Positions 1 through 7,905 of a stretch of DNA of 24,425 nucleotides are shown piece after piece (the stretch's first letter is position 1; each line of letters opens with the position of its first letter). Origin of the DNA: JBIIUJ01 sp044340025 (GTDB lineage Bacteria; Pseudomonadota; Alphaproteobacteria; Caulobacterales; Aquidulcibacteraceae); assembly GCA_044340025.1 (NCBI GenBank), contig JBIIUJ010000026.1, positions 1 to 24,425 of the forward strand. The letters run 5' to 3'. The notes under the pieces are model-generated. The model had not been told where the DNA came from and ran no database searches. It was given only the letters and a program-made list of their open reading frames with translations. Position numbers and translations under genes: made by a program.

Positions 1-894
1 ATCATCTGGATCGTTACCGATTATGTGGTCGAGCCCCGACTGGGCCGGTTCGGGTCCGAGCCCGACGACGGCCTGAAGGCGGAACTGGCGAAGTCGGCGG
101 TCACGCCTGCCGAACAGCGCGGGATGCGGTTTGCGGGCCTTGCCGCGCTCGTGGTCGTGGGCGGCTTCGCCGCGCTGGCGCTCTGGCCGGGCTACACCCC
201 GCTGCTGGATGAAAAGGGCGTCGGCCCGGCGCAGCTTCAGCCCTTCTACCAGAGCCTGATCGCGGGCTTCTTCCTTCTGTTCATCGCGACCGGCGTCGCT
301 TTCGGCATCGGCGCGGGCACGATCCGCTCCGACCGGGACGTGGTTGCGATGATGACAGACGGGCTGCGCACCATGGCGCCCTATATCGTGTTCGCCTTCT
401 TCGCCGCGCATTTCGTGGCGATGTTCAACTGGTCCCGGCTGGGGCCGATAGCAGCGATCAATGGGGCTGGCGTGCTTCAGGCGATGAACCTGCCGGCCCC
501 GATGCTGCTGATATCGGTGCTCGGTTTTTCCAGCATCCTCGACCTCTTCATCGGGTCGGCGAGCGCCAAGTGGAGCGCGCTCGCCCCTGTGGTGGTGCCG
601 ATGTTCATGCTGCTCGGCATCTCGCCGGAGATGACCACGGCGGCCTATCGGATGGGCGACAGCTTCACCAACATCATGACGCCGCTGATGAGCTATTTCC
701 CGCTGCTGCTCGCATTTGCGCGGCGGTGGGACAAGTCGATGGGCGTGGGCTCGATGCTGGCGCTGATGCTGCCTTATGCCTTGTGCTTCATGGTCGCCGG
801 CGTGGTGATGACCGGGGCGTGGGTGGCGTTCGATTGGCCGCTGGGGCCGCACGCGACGGTGCGCTACACTCCGCCCGGCGTGCTGCTGCCCTAG
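1..894 (+). CDS. AbgT-family transporter, C-terminal part (5' end outside window)
   Basis: The frame is open from base 1 and ends at TAG 892-894, giving 297 residues of a protein whose family is normally about 500 residues, so roughly the C-terminal 60% is present. AbgT proteins are inner-membrane antiporters known for importing p-aminobenzoyl-glutamate or exporting sulfonamide-like drugs. Family hallmarks visible here are EPRLG just after the left edge, a long run of hydrophobic helices, the segment SASAKWSALAPVVVPMFM, and the block from YRMGDSFTNIMTPLMSYFP to FARRWDK, which forms the substrate/ion-binding core. The gene lies on the same strand as the HMG-CoA lyase and hyuAB downstream, which hints at uptake of an amide or peptide-like substrate. 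The real substrate cannot be read from sequence. Confidence 0.9.
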   Translation: MIWIVTDYVVEPRLGRFGSEPDDGLKAELAKSAVTPAEQRGMRFAGLAALVVVGGFAALALWPGYTPLLDEKGVGPAQLQPFYQSLIAGFFLLFIATGVAFGIGAGTIRSDRDVVAMMTDGLRTMAPYIVFAFFAAHFVAMFNWSRLGPIAAINGAGVLQAMNLPAPMLLISVLGFSSILDLFIGSASAKWSALAPVVVPMFMLLGISPEMTTAAYRMGDSFTNIMTPLMSYFPLLLAFARRWDKSMGVGSMLALMLPYALCFMVAGVVMTGAWVAFDWPLGPHATVRYTPPGVLLP

Positions 895-1003
895 CTGCGC
901 AGGCGCCGGCGGCGCGCATGACCGCTGCGCGAAACTTGGCGCGTGGGCTGTGGCGGGCGACCGCCTCTGCATGCGACAAGCCAGCCTTGGGGAGGAGCGC
1001 CGA

Positions 1004-1921
1004 ATGCGCGTCGAGATCGTGGAAGTCAGCCCGCGCGACGGGCTGCAGAACGAGCCGGAGATCGTCTCCACCGCCCACAAGCTGGACCTCATTGCGCGCG
1101 CGCGGGCCGCTGGCTTTGCCCGGATCGAGGTCTCGTCCTTCGTCAACCCGAAGAAAGTGCCGCAGATGGCGGACGCGGCGGAGATCCACGCCGGCCTGCC
1201 TGCCGATGCGGGAACCTATGTGGCGCTCGCCCTCAATCTGCGCGGCTATGAGCGCGCGGTGGAGGCCGGCGCGCGGGAGGTGAATTACGTCCTGGTCGCG
1301 ACCGATGAATTCTCCATCCGCAACAATGGCGCGCCAACCTGGGACACGCTGCCCGGCTGGGCCGCCGTGGCTGAACGCGCGCGCGCCGACGGGGTGAAGG
1401 CGACGCTCGTCATCGGGGCGTCCTTCGGCTGCCCGTTCGAGGGGGAAGTGCCGGTCGCGCGCGTGGTGGAGGTGGCGGCCCGCGCCTGCGAAGCCGCCCT
1501 GCCCGCCGAACTGGCGCTCGCCGACACGATTGGGGTTGGCTCGCCGTTTGACGTGAAAGTGCGGTTTGGCGCAGTCGCCAGCGCCCTGCCCGGCGTGAGG
1601 CTGCGCGCCCACTTCCACAACACCCGCAACACCGGCCTCGCCAATGCCGTGGCCGCGATCGAGGCGGGGGTGAGCATCCTCGACGGGTCGCTCGCCGGCG
1701 TCGGCGGCTGCCCCTTCGCGCCGGGGGCCGCCGGCAATGTGCCGAGCGAGGACCTGATCTACATGCTCCACCGCATGGGGGTGGAGACCGGCGTGAACCT
1801 CGACAAGGCGGTGGAGACCGCGCGCTTCCTCTCCAGCGTGCTCGGCCGGCCAACGCCAGGCGGGGTGAGCCGGGCGGGCGTGTTTCCGGCAAAGCTTGAA
1901 GCGTGCGGGGTGGCGGCGTGA
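1004..1921 (+). CDS. Hydroxymethylglutaryl-CoA lyase
   Basis: A 305-residue HMGL-like TIM-barrel lyase that splits 3-hydroxy-3-methylglutaryl-CoA into acetyl-CoA and acetoacetate, the last step of leucine breakdown. The N-terminus VEIVEVSPRDGLQNE (R11, D12 at the active site), the metal-ligand histidines in RAHFHNTRNTG (H203, H205) and the HMGL signature LAGVGGCPFAPGAAGN with catalytic Cys236 and N245 are all intact. ATG 1004 was chosen because GGAGGAG at 991-997 sits 6 nt upstream and homology begins at once. An in-frame ATG at 950 would add 18 residues unlike the family. It lies 109 bp after the AbgT gene on the same strand. Other acyl-CoA lyases of the family with altered acyl chains remain possible, but the signature fits HMG-CoA lyase closely. 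Confidence 0.93.
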   Translation: MRVEIVEVSPRDGLQNEPEIVSTAHKLDLIARARAAGFARIEVSSFVNPKKVPQMADAAEIHAGLPADAGTYVALALNLRGYERAVEAGAREVNYVLVATDEFSIRNNGAPTWDTLPGWAAVAERARADGVKATLVIGASFGCPFEGEVPVARVVEVAARACEAALPAELALADTIGVGSPFDVKVRFGAVASALPGVRLRAHFHNTRNTGLANAVAAIEAGVSILDGSLAGVGGCPFAPGAAGNVPSEDLIYMLHRMGVETGVNLDKAVETARFLSSVLGRPTPGGVSRAGVFPAKLEACGVAA

Positions 1922-1960
1922 GGGCTTTCGCAGCCCATCCGATACCGCTTTCGCGGTTTT

Positions 1961-2075
1961 GCTCCCCCGCGCTGCGGGGGAGCTGTCGGCGTAGCCGACT
2001 GAGGGGGTGTTTGCGCCCACCCAACACCCCCTCCGGCTCACTGCGTTCGCCACCTCCCCCGCTGAGCGGGGGAGG
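1961..2075. repeat. Inverted pair of hairpin-rich intergenic repeats
   Basis: Two imperfect copies face each other across an 11-bp spacer: left arm 1961-2011, right arm 2023-2075. Each arm ends in a nearly identical GC hairpin. The left one is 1961-1970/1974-1983 (10-bp perfect stem, loop GCT) and the right one is 2053-2062/2066-2075 (10-bp perfect stem, loop TGA). The inner ends of the arms are complementary too (AACACCCCCTC at 2023-2033 and its reverse complement at 2001-2011). The left arm has a second small hairpin, GTCGGC-GTA-GCCGAC at 1985-1999. This looks like a dispersed REP/BIME-type element. It occupies most of the 205-bp gap before hyuA. Confidence 0.85.
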
Positions 2076-2126
2076 AAAGGCCGCGTCACATCGAAGAAAC
2101 ACCAATCCATCTCCCAAGGAGCAATC

Positions 2127-4175
2127 ATGGCGTATCGGCTAGGCGTGGACGTAGGCGGGACTTTCACCGACCTGCTTCTGATTGAAGACACCACCGGGCA
2201 GACCTGGCGCGACAAGGTGCCTTCCACGCCACACGACCCTTCCGAGGCGGTGGTCTCCGGCACGCTGCAAATCTGCGCCAAGGCGAACATTGCGCCCAAG
2301 GACGTTTCGCTCTTCATGCACGGCACGACGGTCGCCACCAACACGGTGCTGACCTCCACCGGCGCAAAGGTCGGCCTCGTCACCACGGACGGTTATCGCC
2401 AGGTGCTGCAGGTTGCGCGCTCTTTCGTGCCGGGGGGGCTTGCCGGCTGGATCATCTGGAACAAGCCGCCGCTGATCGCCCCGCTGGAATGCACCGTGGA
2501 GGTGAAGGAGCGCATCGGCGCTGATGGCGCAGTCGTCACCCAGCTCGACGAGGCGGATCTGCGCGCCAAACTCGAGACGCTGAAGGGCACGGGCATCGAG
2601 GCGCTGACCATCAGCTTCATCAATTCCTATGTGAACGACGCGCACGAGCGCCGCGCCGGCGAGATCGCAAAAGAGATCTTCCCCGACATCCCGATCTCGC
2701 TGTCGGGCCAGGTTCTGCCTGAGATGTATGAGTATGAGCGCGCGCTCACGACCGCCGCCAATTCCTATGTCCGGCCAAAGGTGGGAAATTACGTCCGCAA
2801 CCTGAAAAAGGCGCTGGGCGATGCGGGCATGGCCGCGCAGATGAATTTGCTGCGCTCCGACGCCGGCCTCATGACCTTCGAGAAGGCGCAGGAACAGCCC
2901 GTGGCGCTCCTCATGTCCGGCCCTGCGGGCGGCGTCGCCGGCGCGCTTTGGGTCTGCAAGCAATCGGGCTTTGAAAACCTGCTGACCGTCGATGTCGGCG
3001 GCACCTCCACCGACGTGGCGCTGATCCAGTTCGGCGAGCCGCGCCTGACGCGCGACACCGAATGCGGCGACCTGAAGGTGCGCCAGACCTCGCTGGACAT
3101 CCGCACGGTCGGCGCCGGCGGCGGCTCGATCGCCAATGTGAATGATCTGACCGGCGCCCTGCGGGTCGGCCCGGAAAGCGCCGGCGCCGTGCCGGGGCCG
3201 GTGGCCTATTCCAAGGGCGGCGACAAGCCGACCGTGACCGACGCCAATGTGGTGCTGGGCTATCTGCCCGAAGAACTGCTTGGCGGGGCCATGAAGCTCG
3301 ATCGGCCAGGCGCGGGCGTTGCGGTGCAGACGATCGCCGACAAGCTCGGCATCGGCCTGCCGGAAGCGGCCAAGGGCATCTACGATATCGTCAACGAGAA
3401 CATGATGGGCGCCCTGCGGCTCATCTCGGTCCAGCAGGGCTATGACCCGCGCGACTTCGCGCTCGTCGCCTTCGGCGGGGCAGGCCCCCTGCACGCCAAT
3501 GCGCTGGGCATCCTGCTCGGCTCCTGGCCGGTGATCGTGCCGCCCTCGCCGGGCGTGCTCTGCGCCTTCGGCGACGCCACCACGCGCCTGCGCTCGGAGC
3601 GTGCGCGCTCCATGACCAAGACTTTCGCAGACCTCGAAGACGCAACGCTCAAGGCCGTGCTCAGCGAGCTCGCAGAAGACGTGACCAGGGAGCTTGAAAG
3701 CGAGGGCGTCGCCCGCGGCGATGTCGAAGTGACGCTTGAAGCGGGCGTGCGCTATTCCGGCCAGGCGTTTGAAGTCGCCCTGCCGGTGAAGCTCGCCGAC
3801 TTCAATGGCGGCGGCCTCGCCCAGCTGGGCGCCACGTTCGACGCCGAGCATGAGCGCAGCTTCACCTTCAAGCTCGACACCGACCGCGAGCTTGTCAGCC
3901 TGCGCGCCACCGCGCTCGGCAAGGCCAGCGTGATCAAGGTGGAGCCGATCCCCGCCGGCAATGGCGATCCTGCGGCCGCCAAGATCCGCGACCACAAGAT
4001 GTGGTGCAGCGGGGTGGAAATGGACGGTGCGATCTATGACCGGGCGAAGCTGAAGGCTGGCGACATCGTCAAGGGCCCGGCCATCATCTCGGAAATGGAT
4101 TCCACGACCGTGGTTTTCCCCGCCCACACCGCCGAGGTCGACAAGTTCGGCCTGATCCTGATCCGCCCCCTCTAA
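2127..4175 (+). CDS. hyuA: Hydantoinase/oxoprolinase family subunit A (HyuA-like)
   Basis: 682 residues, the usual size for the ATP-binding subunit of the family that includes N-methylhydantoinase A, 5-oxoprolinase and the acetone/acetophenone carboxylases. It carries the actin-like ATPase phosphate-binding motifs GVDVGGTFTD (residues 6-15) and TVDVGGTSTDVALI (287-300), plus HGTTVATN (65-72), SGPAGGVAGA (264-273) and FGGAGPLHAN (449-458). ATG 2127 has AAGGAG at 2116-2121. The in-frame ATG at 2007 lies inside the repeat and would add 40 non-homologous residues. It is followed 77 nt later by its partner subunit. The pair probably phosphorylates a cyclic amide or ketone-type substrate at ATP cost. 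Which substrate is not decidable, and the gene symbol denotes the family only. Confidence 0.88.
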   Translation: MAYRLGVDVGGTFTDLLLIEDTTGQTWRDKVPSTPHDPSEAVVSGTLQICAKANIAPKDVSLFMHGTTVATNTVLTSTGAKVGLVTTDGYRQVLQVARSFVPGGLAGWIIWNKPPLIAPLECTVEVKERIGADGAVVTQLDEADLRAKLETLKGTGIEALTISFINSYVNDAHERRAGEIAKEIFPDIPISLSGQVLPEMYEYERALTTAANSYVRPKVGNYVRNLKKALGDAGMAAQMNLLRSDAGLMTFEKAQEQPVALLMSGPAGGVAGALWVCKQSGFENLLTVDVGGTSTDVALIQFGEPRLTRDTECGDLKVRQTSLDIRTVGAGGGSIANVNDLTGALRVGPESAGAVPGPVAYSKGGDKPTVTDANVVLGYLPEELLGGAMKLDRPGAGVAVQTIADKLGIGLPEAAKGIYDIVNENMMGALRLISVQQGYDPRDFALVAFGGAGPLHANALGILLGSWPVIVPPSPGVLCAFGDATTRLRSERARSMTKTFADLEDATLKAVLSELAEDVTRELESEGVARGDVEVTLEAGVRYSGQAFEVALPVKLADFNGGGLAQLGATFDAEHERSFTFKLDTDRELVSLRATALGKASVIKVEPIPAGNGDPAAAKIRDHKMWCSGVEMDGAIYDRAKLKAGDIVKGPAIISEMDSTTVVFPAHTAEVDKFGLILIRPL

Positions 4176-4252
4176 GTTGTCTTCTCTCGCGCTTTCTCCG
4201 CAAAACCGCTGAACACTTTTGCTGAAAGCGCTTCAGGCCAGGAGCACCCCCC

Positions 4253-6139
4253 ATGCCCGCCAAGATTCTCCAGACCAACGACACGCCCTTCAATCGGGTG
4301 CCGATCGATCGCGTCACGCTCGACATCATCGAGAACGCGCTGCGCAACGCCCGCACCGAGATGGACGCCACGCTGTTTCGCACCGCCATGAGCCCGGGCA
4401 TCCGCGAACAGGGCGACGCCTTTCCGCTGATCGCGGAAAAGGACGGCAAGATGATCGTGGGCCAGTTCGGCTCGTTCGTTCAGGGCTTCCTGAACGGCTA
4501 TGACGGCACGCTCGAGGAAGGCGACGTCATCTGGCTGTCCGACCCCTATAGCTGCGAAGGCGCCATCAGCCACATCAACGACTGGCTGATCATCATGCCG
4601 GTGTTCCGCAATGGGCGGGTGATCTCCTGGGCGCTGCACTTTGGCCACCAGACCGACGTGGGCGGCAAGGTGCCGGGCTCTCTGCCCACAGACGCCGCCA
4701 GCATCTTCCAGGAAGGCATCCGCATTCCGCCGGTGAAGCTCTACCGCAAGGGCGAGTTCCAGGAGGACCTGCTCAAGCTCGTGCTCTCCAACGTGCGCAT
4801 GGTGGAATGGTGCCGTGCCGACCTGATCGCGATCATCGCCTCGTGCCGGATCGCCGCGCGCCGGATCAACGAGCTGTGCGACCGGTTCGGCGACGACGTC
4901 TATGTCTCGGCCTGCTCGGATCTGCTCGACCGGAACAAGCGCGCGATGGCGCAGCTGATCCAGACCTCGATCTCCACCGAGAAGCTGACGTTTGAAGATT
5001 ATATCTGCGACGATGGCCGCGGCTTCGGCCCCTACAAGATCAAGGGCACGATGTGGCGCGAGGGCGAGAAGGTGATCCTCGATTTCGAGGGCACGGACCC
5101 GCAATCGGAAAGCTCGATCAACTTCTACCTGAACGAAAACATGCTGAAGATGTTCTTCGGCATCTACATGATCATGGTTTTCGATCCGCAGATCCTGTTC
5201 AACGATGGGTTCTATGATCTGGTTGAGGTGCGCATCCCTGAAGGGTCGCTCCTGAAGCCGAAGTTCCCGGCCGCTCTGTCGTGCCGGACGCACGCACTGG
5301 GCCGGATCTTCGACGTGCTGGGCGCCCTCCTGGGCCAGCGTGCGCCGGAGTTCCTGAACGCCGCCGGCTTCTCCTCCTCCCCGCACCTGATGCTGTCGGG
5401 CACCTATGCGGCGAGCGGCAAATATTATCAGCTGTTCCAGATCGGCTTCGGCGGCATCCCCGGCCGGCCCTTCGGCGACGGCGCGGACGGTCACTCGCTG
5501 TGGCCGAACTTCACCAACGTGCCGAACGAGTTTCTCGAGGCGTATTTCCCGCTGCGGATCGAGCGCTATGAATCGATCACCGACAGCGGCGGCGCGGGCA
5601 AGCATCGCGGCGGCAATGGCGTGCGGATCACCTATCGCTTCCTGGAAAAGGGGCTGATCGCCATCCACGACGACCGGTGGTTTATCAAGCCCTGGGGCGT
5701 GAACGGCGGCGATCCGGGCATGCGCTCGAAGAAGATCCTGGTGCGCGCCGATGGGACCGAGACGATCGTTCCCTCCAAGTGCGACGATATCGTCGTCTAT
5801 CCCGGCGATCAGCTCCATTACGACACCTGGGGCGGCGGCGGCTGGGGCGATCCGCTGGAACGCGACCCCGCGCTGGTGGCGCTCGACGTGAAGCGGGGGC
5901 TTGTCTCTGTCGACGGCGCGAAGCGCTATGGCGTCATCGCTTCTGTGGACGGATCCTTCGATGCTCCGGCGACGGAGAGCTTGCGCGCCAGCCTGCGCGC
6001 TTCGCGCCCGCCGGCGACGGTCTTCAATTATGGCGGCGATGTCGAAACCCTGCGGGCGTCCTGCGAGGCGGAAACCGGCCTCCCGGCCCCCAAAGCGCCG
6101 CAGTTTCAGGCTTCCGCCATGAAGATCGCGGCGGAATAG
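4253..6139 (+). CDS. hyuB: Hydantoinase/oxoprolinase family subunit B (HyuB-like)
   Basis: 628 residues matching the second subunit of HyuAB-type ATP-dependent amidohydrolases and carboxylases. Visible family features are the N-terminal helix region with TLFRTAMSPGIREQGDAFP, the stretch ISHINDWLIIMPVFRNGRVI, HFGHQTDVGGKVPGS, and the glycine-rich C-terminal segment YDTWGGGGWGDPLERDP. The start ATG 4253 has GGAG at 4241-4244, 8 nt upstream. It almost certainly forms a complex with the preceding HyuA-like protein. The gene runs convergently into the esterase at 6207 and ends 25 bp before a strong hairpin. The length is closer to N-methylhydantoinase B-like subunits than to the longer acetone carboxylase alpha subunit, which I recall as above 700 residues. 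Confidence 0.88.
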   Translation: MPAKILQTNDTPFNRVPIDRVTLDIIENALRNARTEMDATLFRTAMSPGIREQGDAFPLIAEKDGKMIVGQFGSFVQGFLNGYDGTLEEGDVIWLSDPYSCEGAISHINDWLIIMPVFRNGRVISWALHFGHQTDVGGKVPGSLPTDAASIFQEGIRIPPVKLYRKGEFQEDLLKLVLSNVRMVEWCRADLIAIIASCRIAARRINELCDRFGDDVYVSACSDLLDRNKRAMAQLIQTSISTEKLTFEDYICDDGRGFGPYKIKGTMWREGEKVILDFEGTDPQSESSINFYLNENMLKMFFGIYMIMVFDPQILFNDGFYDLVEVRIPEGSLLKPKFPAALSCRTHALGRIFDVLGALLGQRAPEFLNAAGFSSSPHLMLSGTYAASGKYYQLFQIGFGGIPGRPFGDGADGHSLWPNFTNVPNEFLEAYFPLRIERYESITDSGGAGKHRGGNGVRITYRFLEKGLIAIHDDRWFIKPWGVNGGDPGMRSKKILVRADGTETIVPSKCDDIVVYPGDQLHYDTWGGGGWGDPLERDPALVALDVKRGLVSVDGAKRYGVIASVDGSFDAPATESLRASLRASRPPATVFNYGGDVETLRASCEAETGLPAPKAPQFQASAMKIAAE

Positions 6140-6164
6140 TCCAACACGGCCAAGCAGAAGGACG

Positions 6165-6196
6165 CGCCTCCCGCCGGCGAAGGCCGGGGGGAGGCG
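6165..6196. terminator. Strong GC hairpin between convergent hyuB and esterase genes
   Basis: CGCCTCCC (6165-6172) pairs with GGGAGGCG (6189-6196). After one G-G mismatch, CCGGC (6174-6178) pairs with GCCGG (6183-6187) around a GAAG loop. It sits 25 bp after the hyuB stop and 10 bp before the esterase stop, so it could stop transcription from both sides. Neither side has a convincing T run, so it may instead be a REP-type palindrome. Confidence 0.5.
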
Positions 6197-6206
6197 GTTG
6201 GTTCCC

Positions 6207-7127
6207 CTACCCGCCGGTGCGAGCTTTCAGCCAGGCGCCGGCGTCGGCCACGGCCTCCCGCGCATCGCTGAGCCACGCCTGGAAGTATGGATAGACGTGC
6301 AGTTGGCCGGGCACGAGATCGACGCGCACCTCCACCTGGGCTGCGGCCGCCCGCGCGGCCAACGCGATCGAGTCGGAGAGCAGGATCTCCTCCGAGCCGG
6401 TCTGCAGATAAAGCGGGGGCAGACCGCCGAGATCAGCCAGCGCTGGCGAGGCCAGCGGCTGGCCCGCGTCTGATCCCGCCAGATATGCGTCCGCCATTTC
6501 CTGCAGCCGATCCGTCGCAACGATGGGGTCGGCGGCGGCCTTGGTTCGGTGGCTCTCGCCGGACTGAGTCAGATCCGCCCAGGGGCTGAGCGCCAGGATG
6601 GCGCCGGGCAAGGCAGCGCCCTTGTCGCGCAGCGCGATGGCCGCAGCAATCGCCAGCCCGCCGCCTGCACTGTCGCCTGCGATTGCGATGCGCTCCGGGC
6701 GCACCCCCTGATCCACAAGGAAGCCAAACGCCGCGAGCGCATCATCCACCGCCGCGGGAAAGGCATGTTCCGGCGCCAACCGATAATCGGGGGACAGGAC
6801 GGGCGCGCCGAACCGCGCGGCCAGCGCGGCCGCAAGATGGCGGTGGCTCCGGGGGCTGCCGATCATGTAGCCGCCGCCATGCAGATAGAGGAGCGCGCGG
6901 CTGCCGTCTGCGCCCGGCGTGCGGACCCGTTCGGCCGACAACGCCCCGATCCGGACGTCTTCCACCACCGCGCCCTCCGGCAGACCCTGGGAGAGGCCCA
7001 TGCCGTCATAGCCGGCCCGCTGGTCGGAGAGCGCGGGCCGGGGCGCGCCTTCCGGCGGCAGCAGGGTCTGGAGCAGCGCACGCAAGGCGGCGATCTCGGA
7101 GGCGCGAACGGCGGCGGCGACAGGCAT
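6207..7127 (-). CDS. Alpha/beta hydrolase, HSL (family IV) esterase
   Basis: 306 residues of a hormone-sensitive-lipase-type carboxylesterase. The oxyanion-hole motif HGGGY (83-87), the nucleophile elbow GDSAGG with Ser153, the likely catalytic Asp252 (in EEILLSDS) and His277 (in PGQLHVYP) complete a triad. DYRLAPEHAFPA is the usual HSL segment. No signal peptide is seen, so it is probably cytoplasmic, acting on short-chain acyl esters or lactones. ATG 7127 is preferred over the adjacent GTG 7130 because GGGAG lies 5 nt upstream of it. The gene is convergent with hyuB and divergent from tadA. The natural substrate is unknown. Confidence 0.88.
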   Translation of the reverse strand: MPVAAAVRASEIAALRALLQTLLPPEGAPRPALSDQRAGYDGMGLSQGLPEGAVVEDVRIGALSAERVRTPGADGSRALLYLHGGGYMIGSPRSHRHLAAALAARFGAPVLSPDYRLAPEHAFPAAVDDALAAFGFLVDQGVRPERIAIAGDSAGGGLAIAAAIALRDKGAALPGAILALSPWADLTQSGESHRTKAAADPIVATDRLQEMADAYLAGSDAGQPLASPALADLGGLPPLYLQTGSEEILLSDSIALAARAAAAQVEVRVDLVPGQLHVYPYFQAWLSDAREAVADAGAWLKARTGG

Positions 7128-7253
7128 CACAACTCCCTCTCAAGGGCGCGCCGGCCTGCGCGCTCTGTTCTTGCATGCAATCACGCGGACCGGCGACGGG
7201 CCTGTCAAGCGTGCGCCCTTTCCCGTCTGCGCGTCTTGCGGCAAGACCGCGCC

Positions 7254-7727
7254 ATGACGACGGCGCCGGACGAGCATTGGATGGATCGCGCGCTGGCGCT
7301 GGCCGATCAGGCCGCCGCCGCCGGCGAGACGCCGGTGGGCGCGCTGGTGATCGATCCCGCAACCGGGGATGTTCTGGGGCAAGCGCATAACGCCCCGATC
7401 GGCCTGCACGATCCCACCGGCCATGCGGAAATCCTGGCGATGCGACGGGCCGCCGAAGCGATCGGCAATTACCGGCTGACGGGCCTGACGCTGTTTGTCA
7501 CGCTGGAGCCTTGCGCGATGTGCGCCGGCGCGATCAGCCATGCGCGCATCGGGCGGCTTGTCTATGGCGCGCCAGACCCAAAGGGCGGCGCCATCGCCCA
7601 CGGCCCCCGCTTCTTCGAGCAGCCCACCTGCCACTGGCGCCCGGCCGTCACAGGCGGCGTGCGGGCGGAGGAAGCTGGCGAGAGGCTGCGCGCCTTCTTT
7701 CGCGCCCGGCGCGGGGGCAAGGGGTGA
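7254..7727 (+). CDS. tadA: tRNA-specific adenosine deaminase (tRNA A34 to inosine)
   Basis: 157 residues of a zinc cytidine/deoxycytidylate-deaminase-fold enzyme. TadA deaminates A34 of tRNA-Arg(ACG) to inosine, allowing decoding of CGN codons, and is normally essential. The zinc and proton-shuttle residues are in HAE (H57, E59) and PCAMC (C87, C90). The TETPVGAL-like strand (GETPVGALVI) and the LVYGAPDPKGG region fit TadA rather than a guanine or cytosine deaminase. ATG 7254 gives the family's N-terminus (DEHWMDRALALADQA). The Shine-Dalgarno is poor for both it and the internal ATG 7281, so the start is slightly uncertain. The reading frame stays open upstream, but that part overlaps the antisense esterase and lacks homology. 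Confidence 0.92.
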   Translation: MTTAPDEHWMDRALALADQAAAAGETPVGALVIDPATGDVLGQAHNAPIGLHDPTGHAEILAMRRAAEAIGNYRLTGLTLFVTLEPCAMCAGAISHARIGRLVYGAPDPKGGAIAHGPRFFEQPTCHWRPAVTGGVRAEEAGERLRAFFRARRGGKG

Positions 7728-7747
7728 GTGGCGCTGGATGCTGCTGG

Positions 7748-7894
7748 AGGTCCCGGCTCTCGCGGCGCTCGGCCAGGATGACGGGGGGAGCCGGTGTTCA
7801 CCGTCATCCCGGACGGGGCGAAGCCCCGATCCGGGACCTCGCGGAGTCCAGGCCCGCCCAAGGTCCCGGCTCTCGATTGCTTGGCCGGGATGAC
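7748..7894. repeat. Three TCATCCCGG-type palindromic elements, alternating orientation
   Basis: The 178-bp gap between tadA and gyrB is almost filled by three copies of one palindrome: 7748-7782 (minus orientation), 7803-7839 (plus) and 7861-7894 (minus). The middle copy folds cleanly, with TCCCGGA paired to TCCGGGA outside, CGGGGC paired to GCCCCG inside and a GAA loop. The outer copies share AGGTCCCGGCTCTCG and end in GGATGAC. The same unit recurs at 24299-24400. The alternating arrangement resembles a BIME. It may act as an mRNA end-protecting or terminating structure for convergent tadA and gyrB, but no T tract is present. Confidence 0.85.
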
Positions 7895-7905
7895 GAAATC
7901 GCGCC

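Noticed and set aside
950..1003. Longer N-terminus for the HMG-CoA lyase starting at ATG 950
   Set aside because: The extra 18 residues are unlike the family and the strong GGAGGAG at 991-997 fits ATG 1004.
788..2386. Long minus-strand open frame opposite the HMG-CoA lyase region
   Set aside because: It is antisense to clear homologues, has no family character and is rich in Arg/Ala/His/Gly as expected for the complement of high-GC coding DNA. Similar frames opposite hyuA, hyuB, gyrB, recF and edd were rejected for the same reason.
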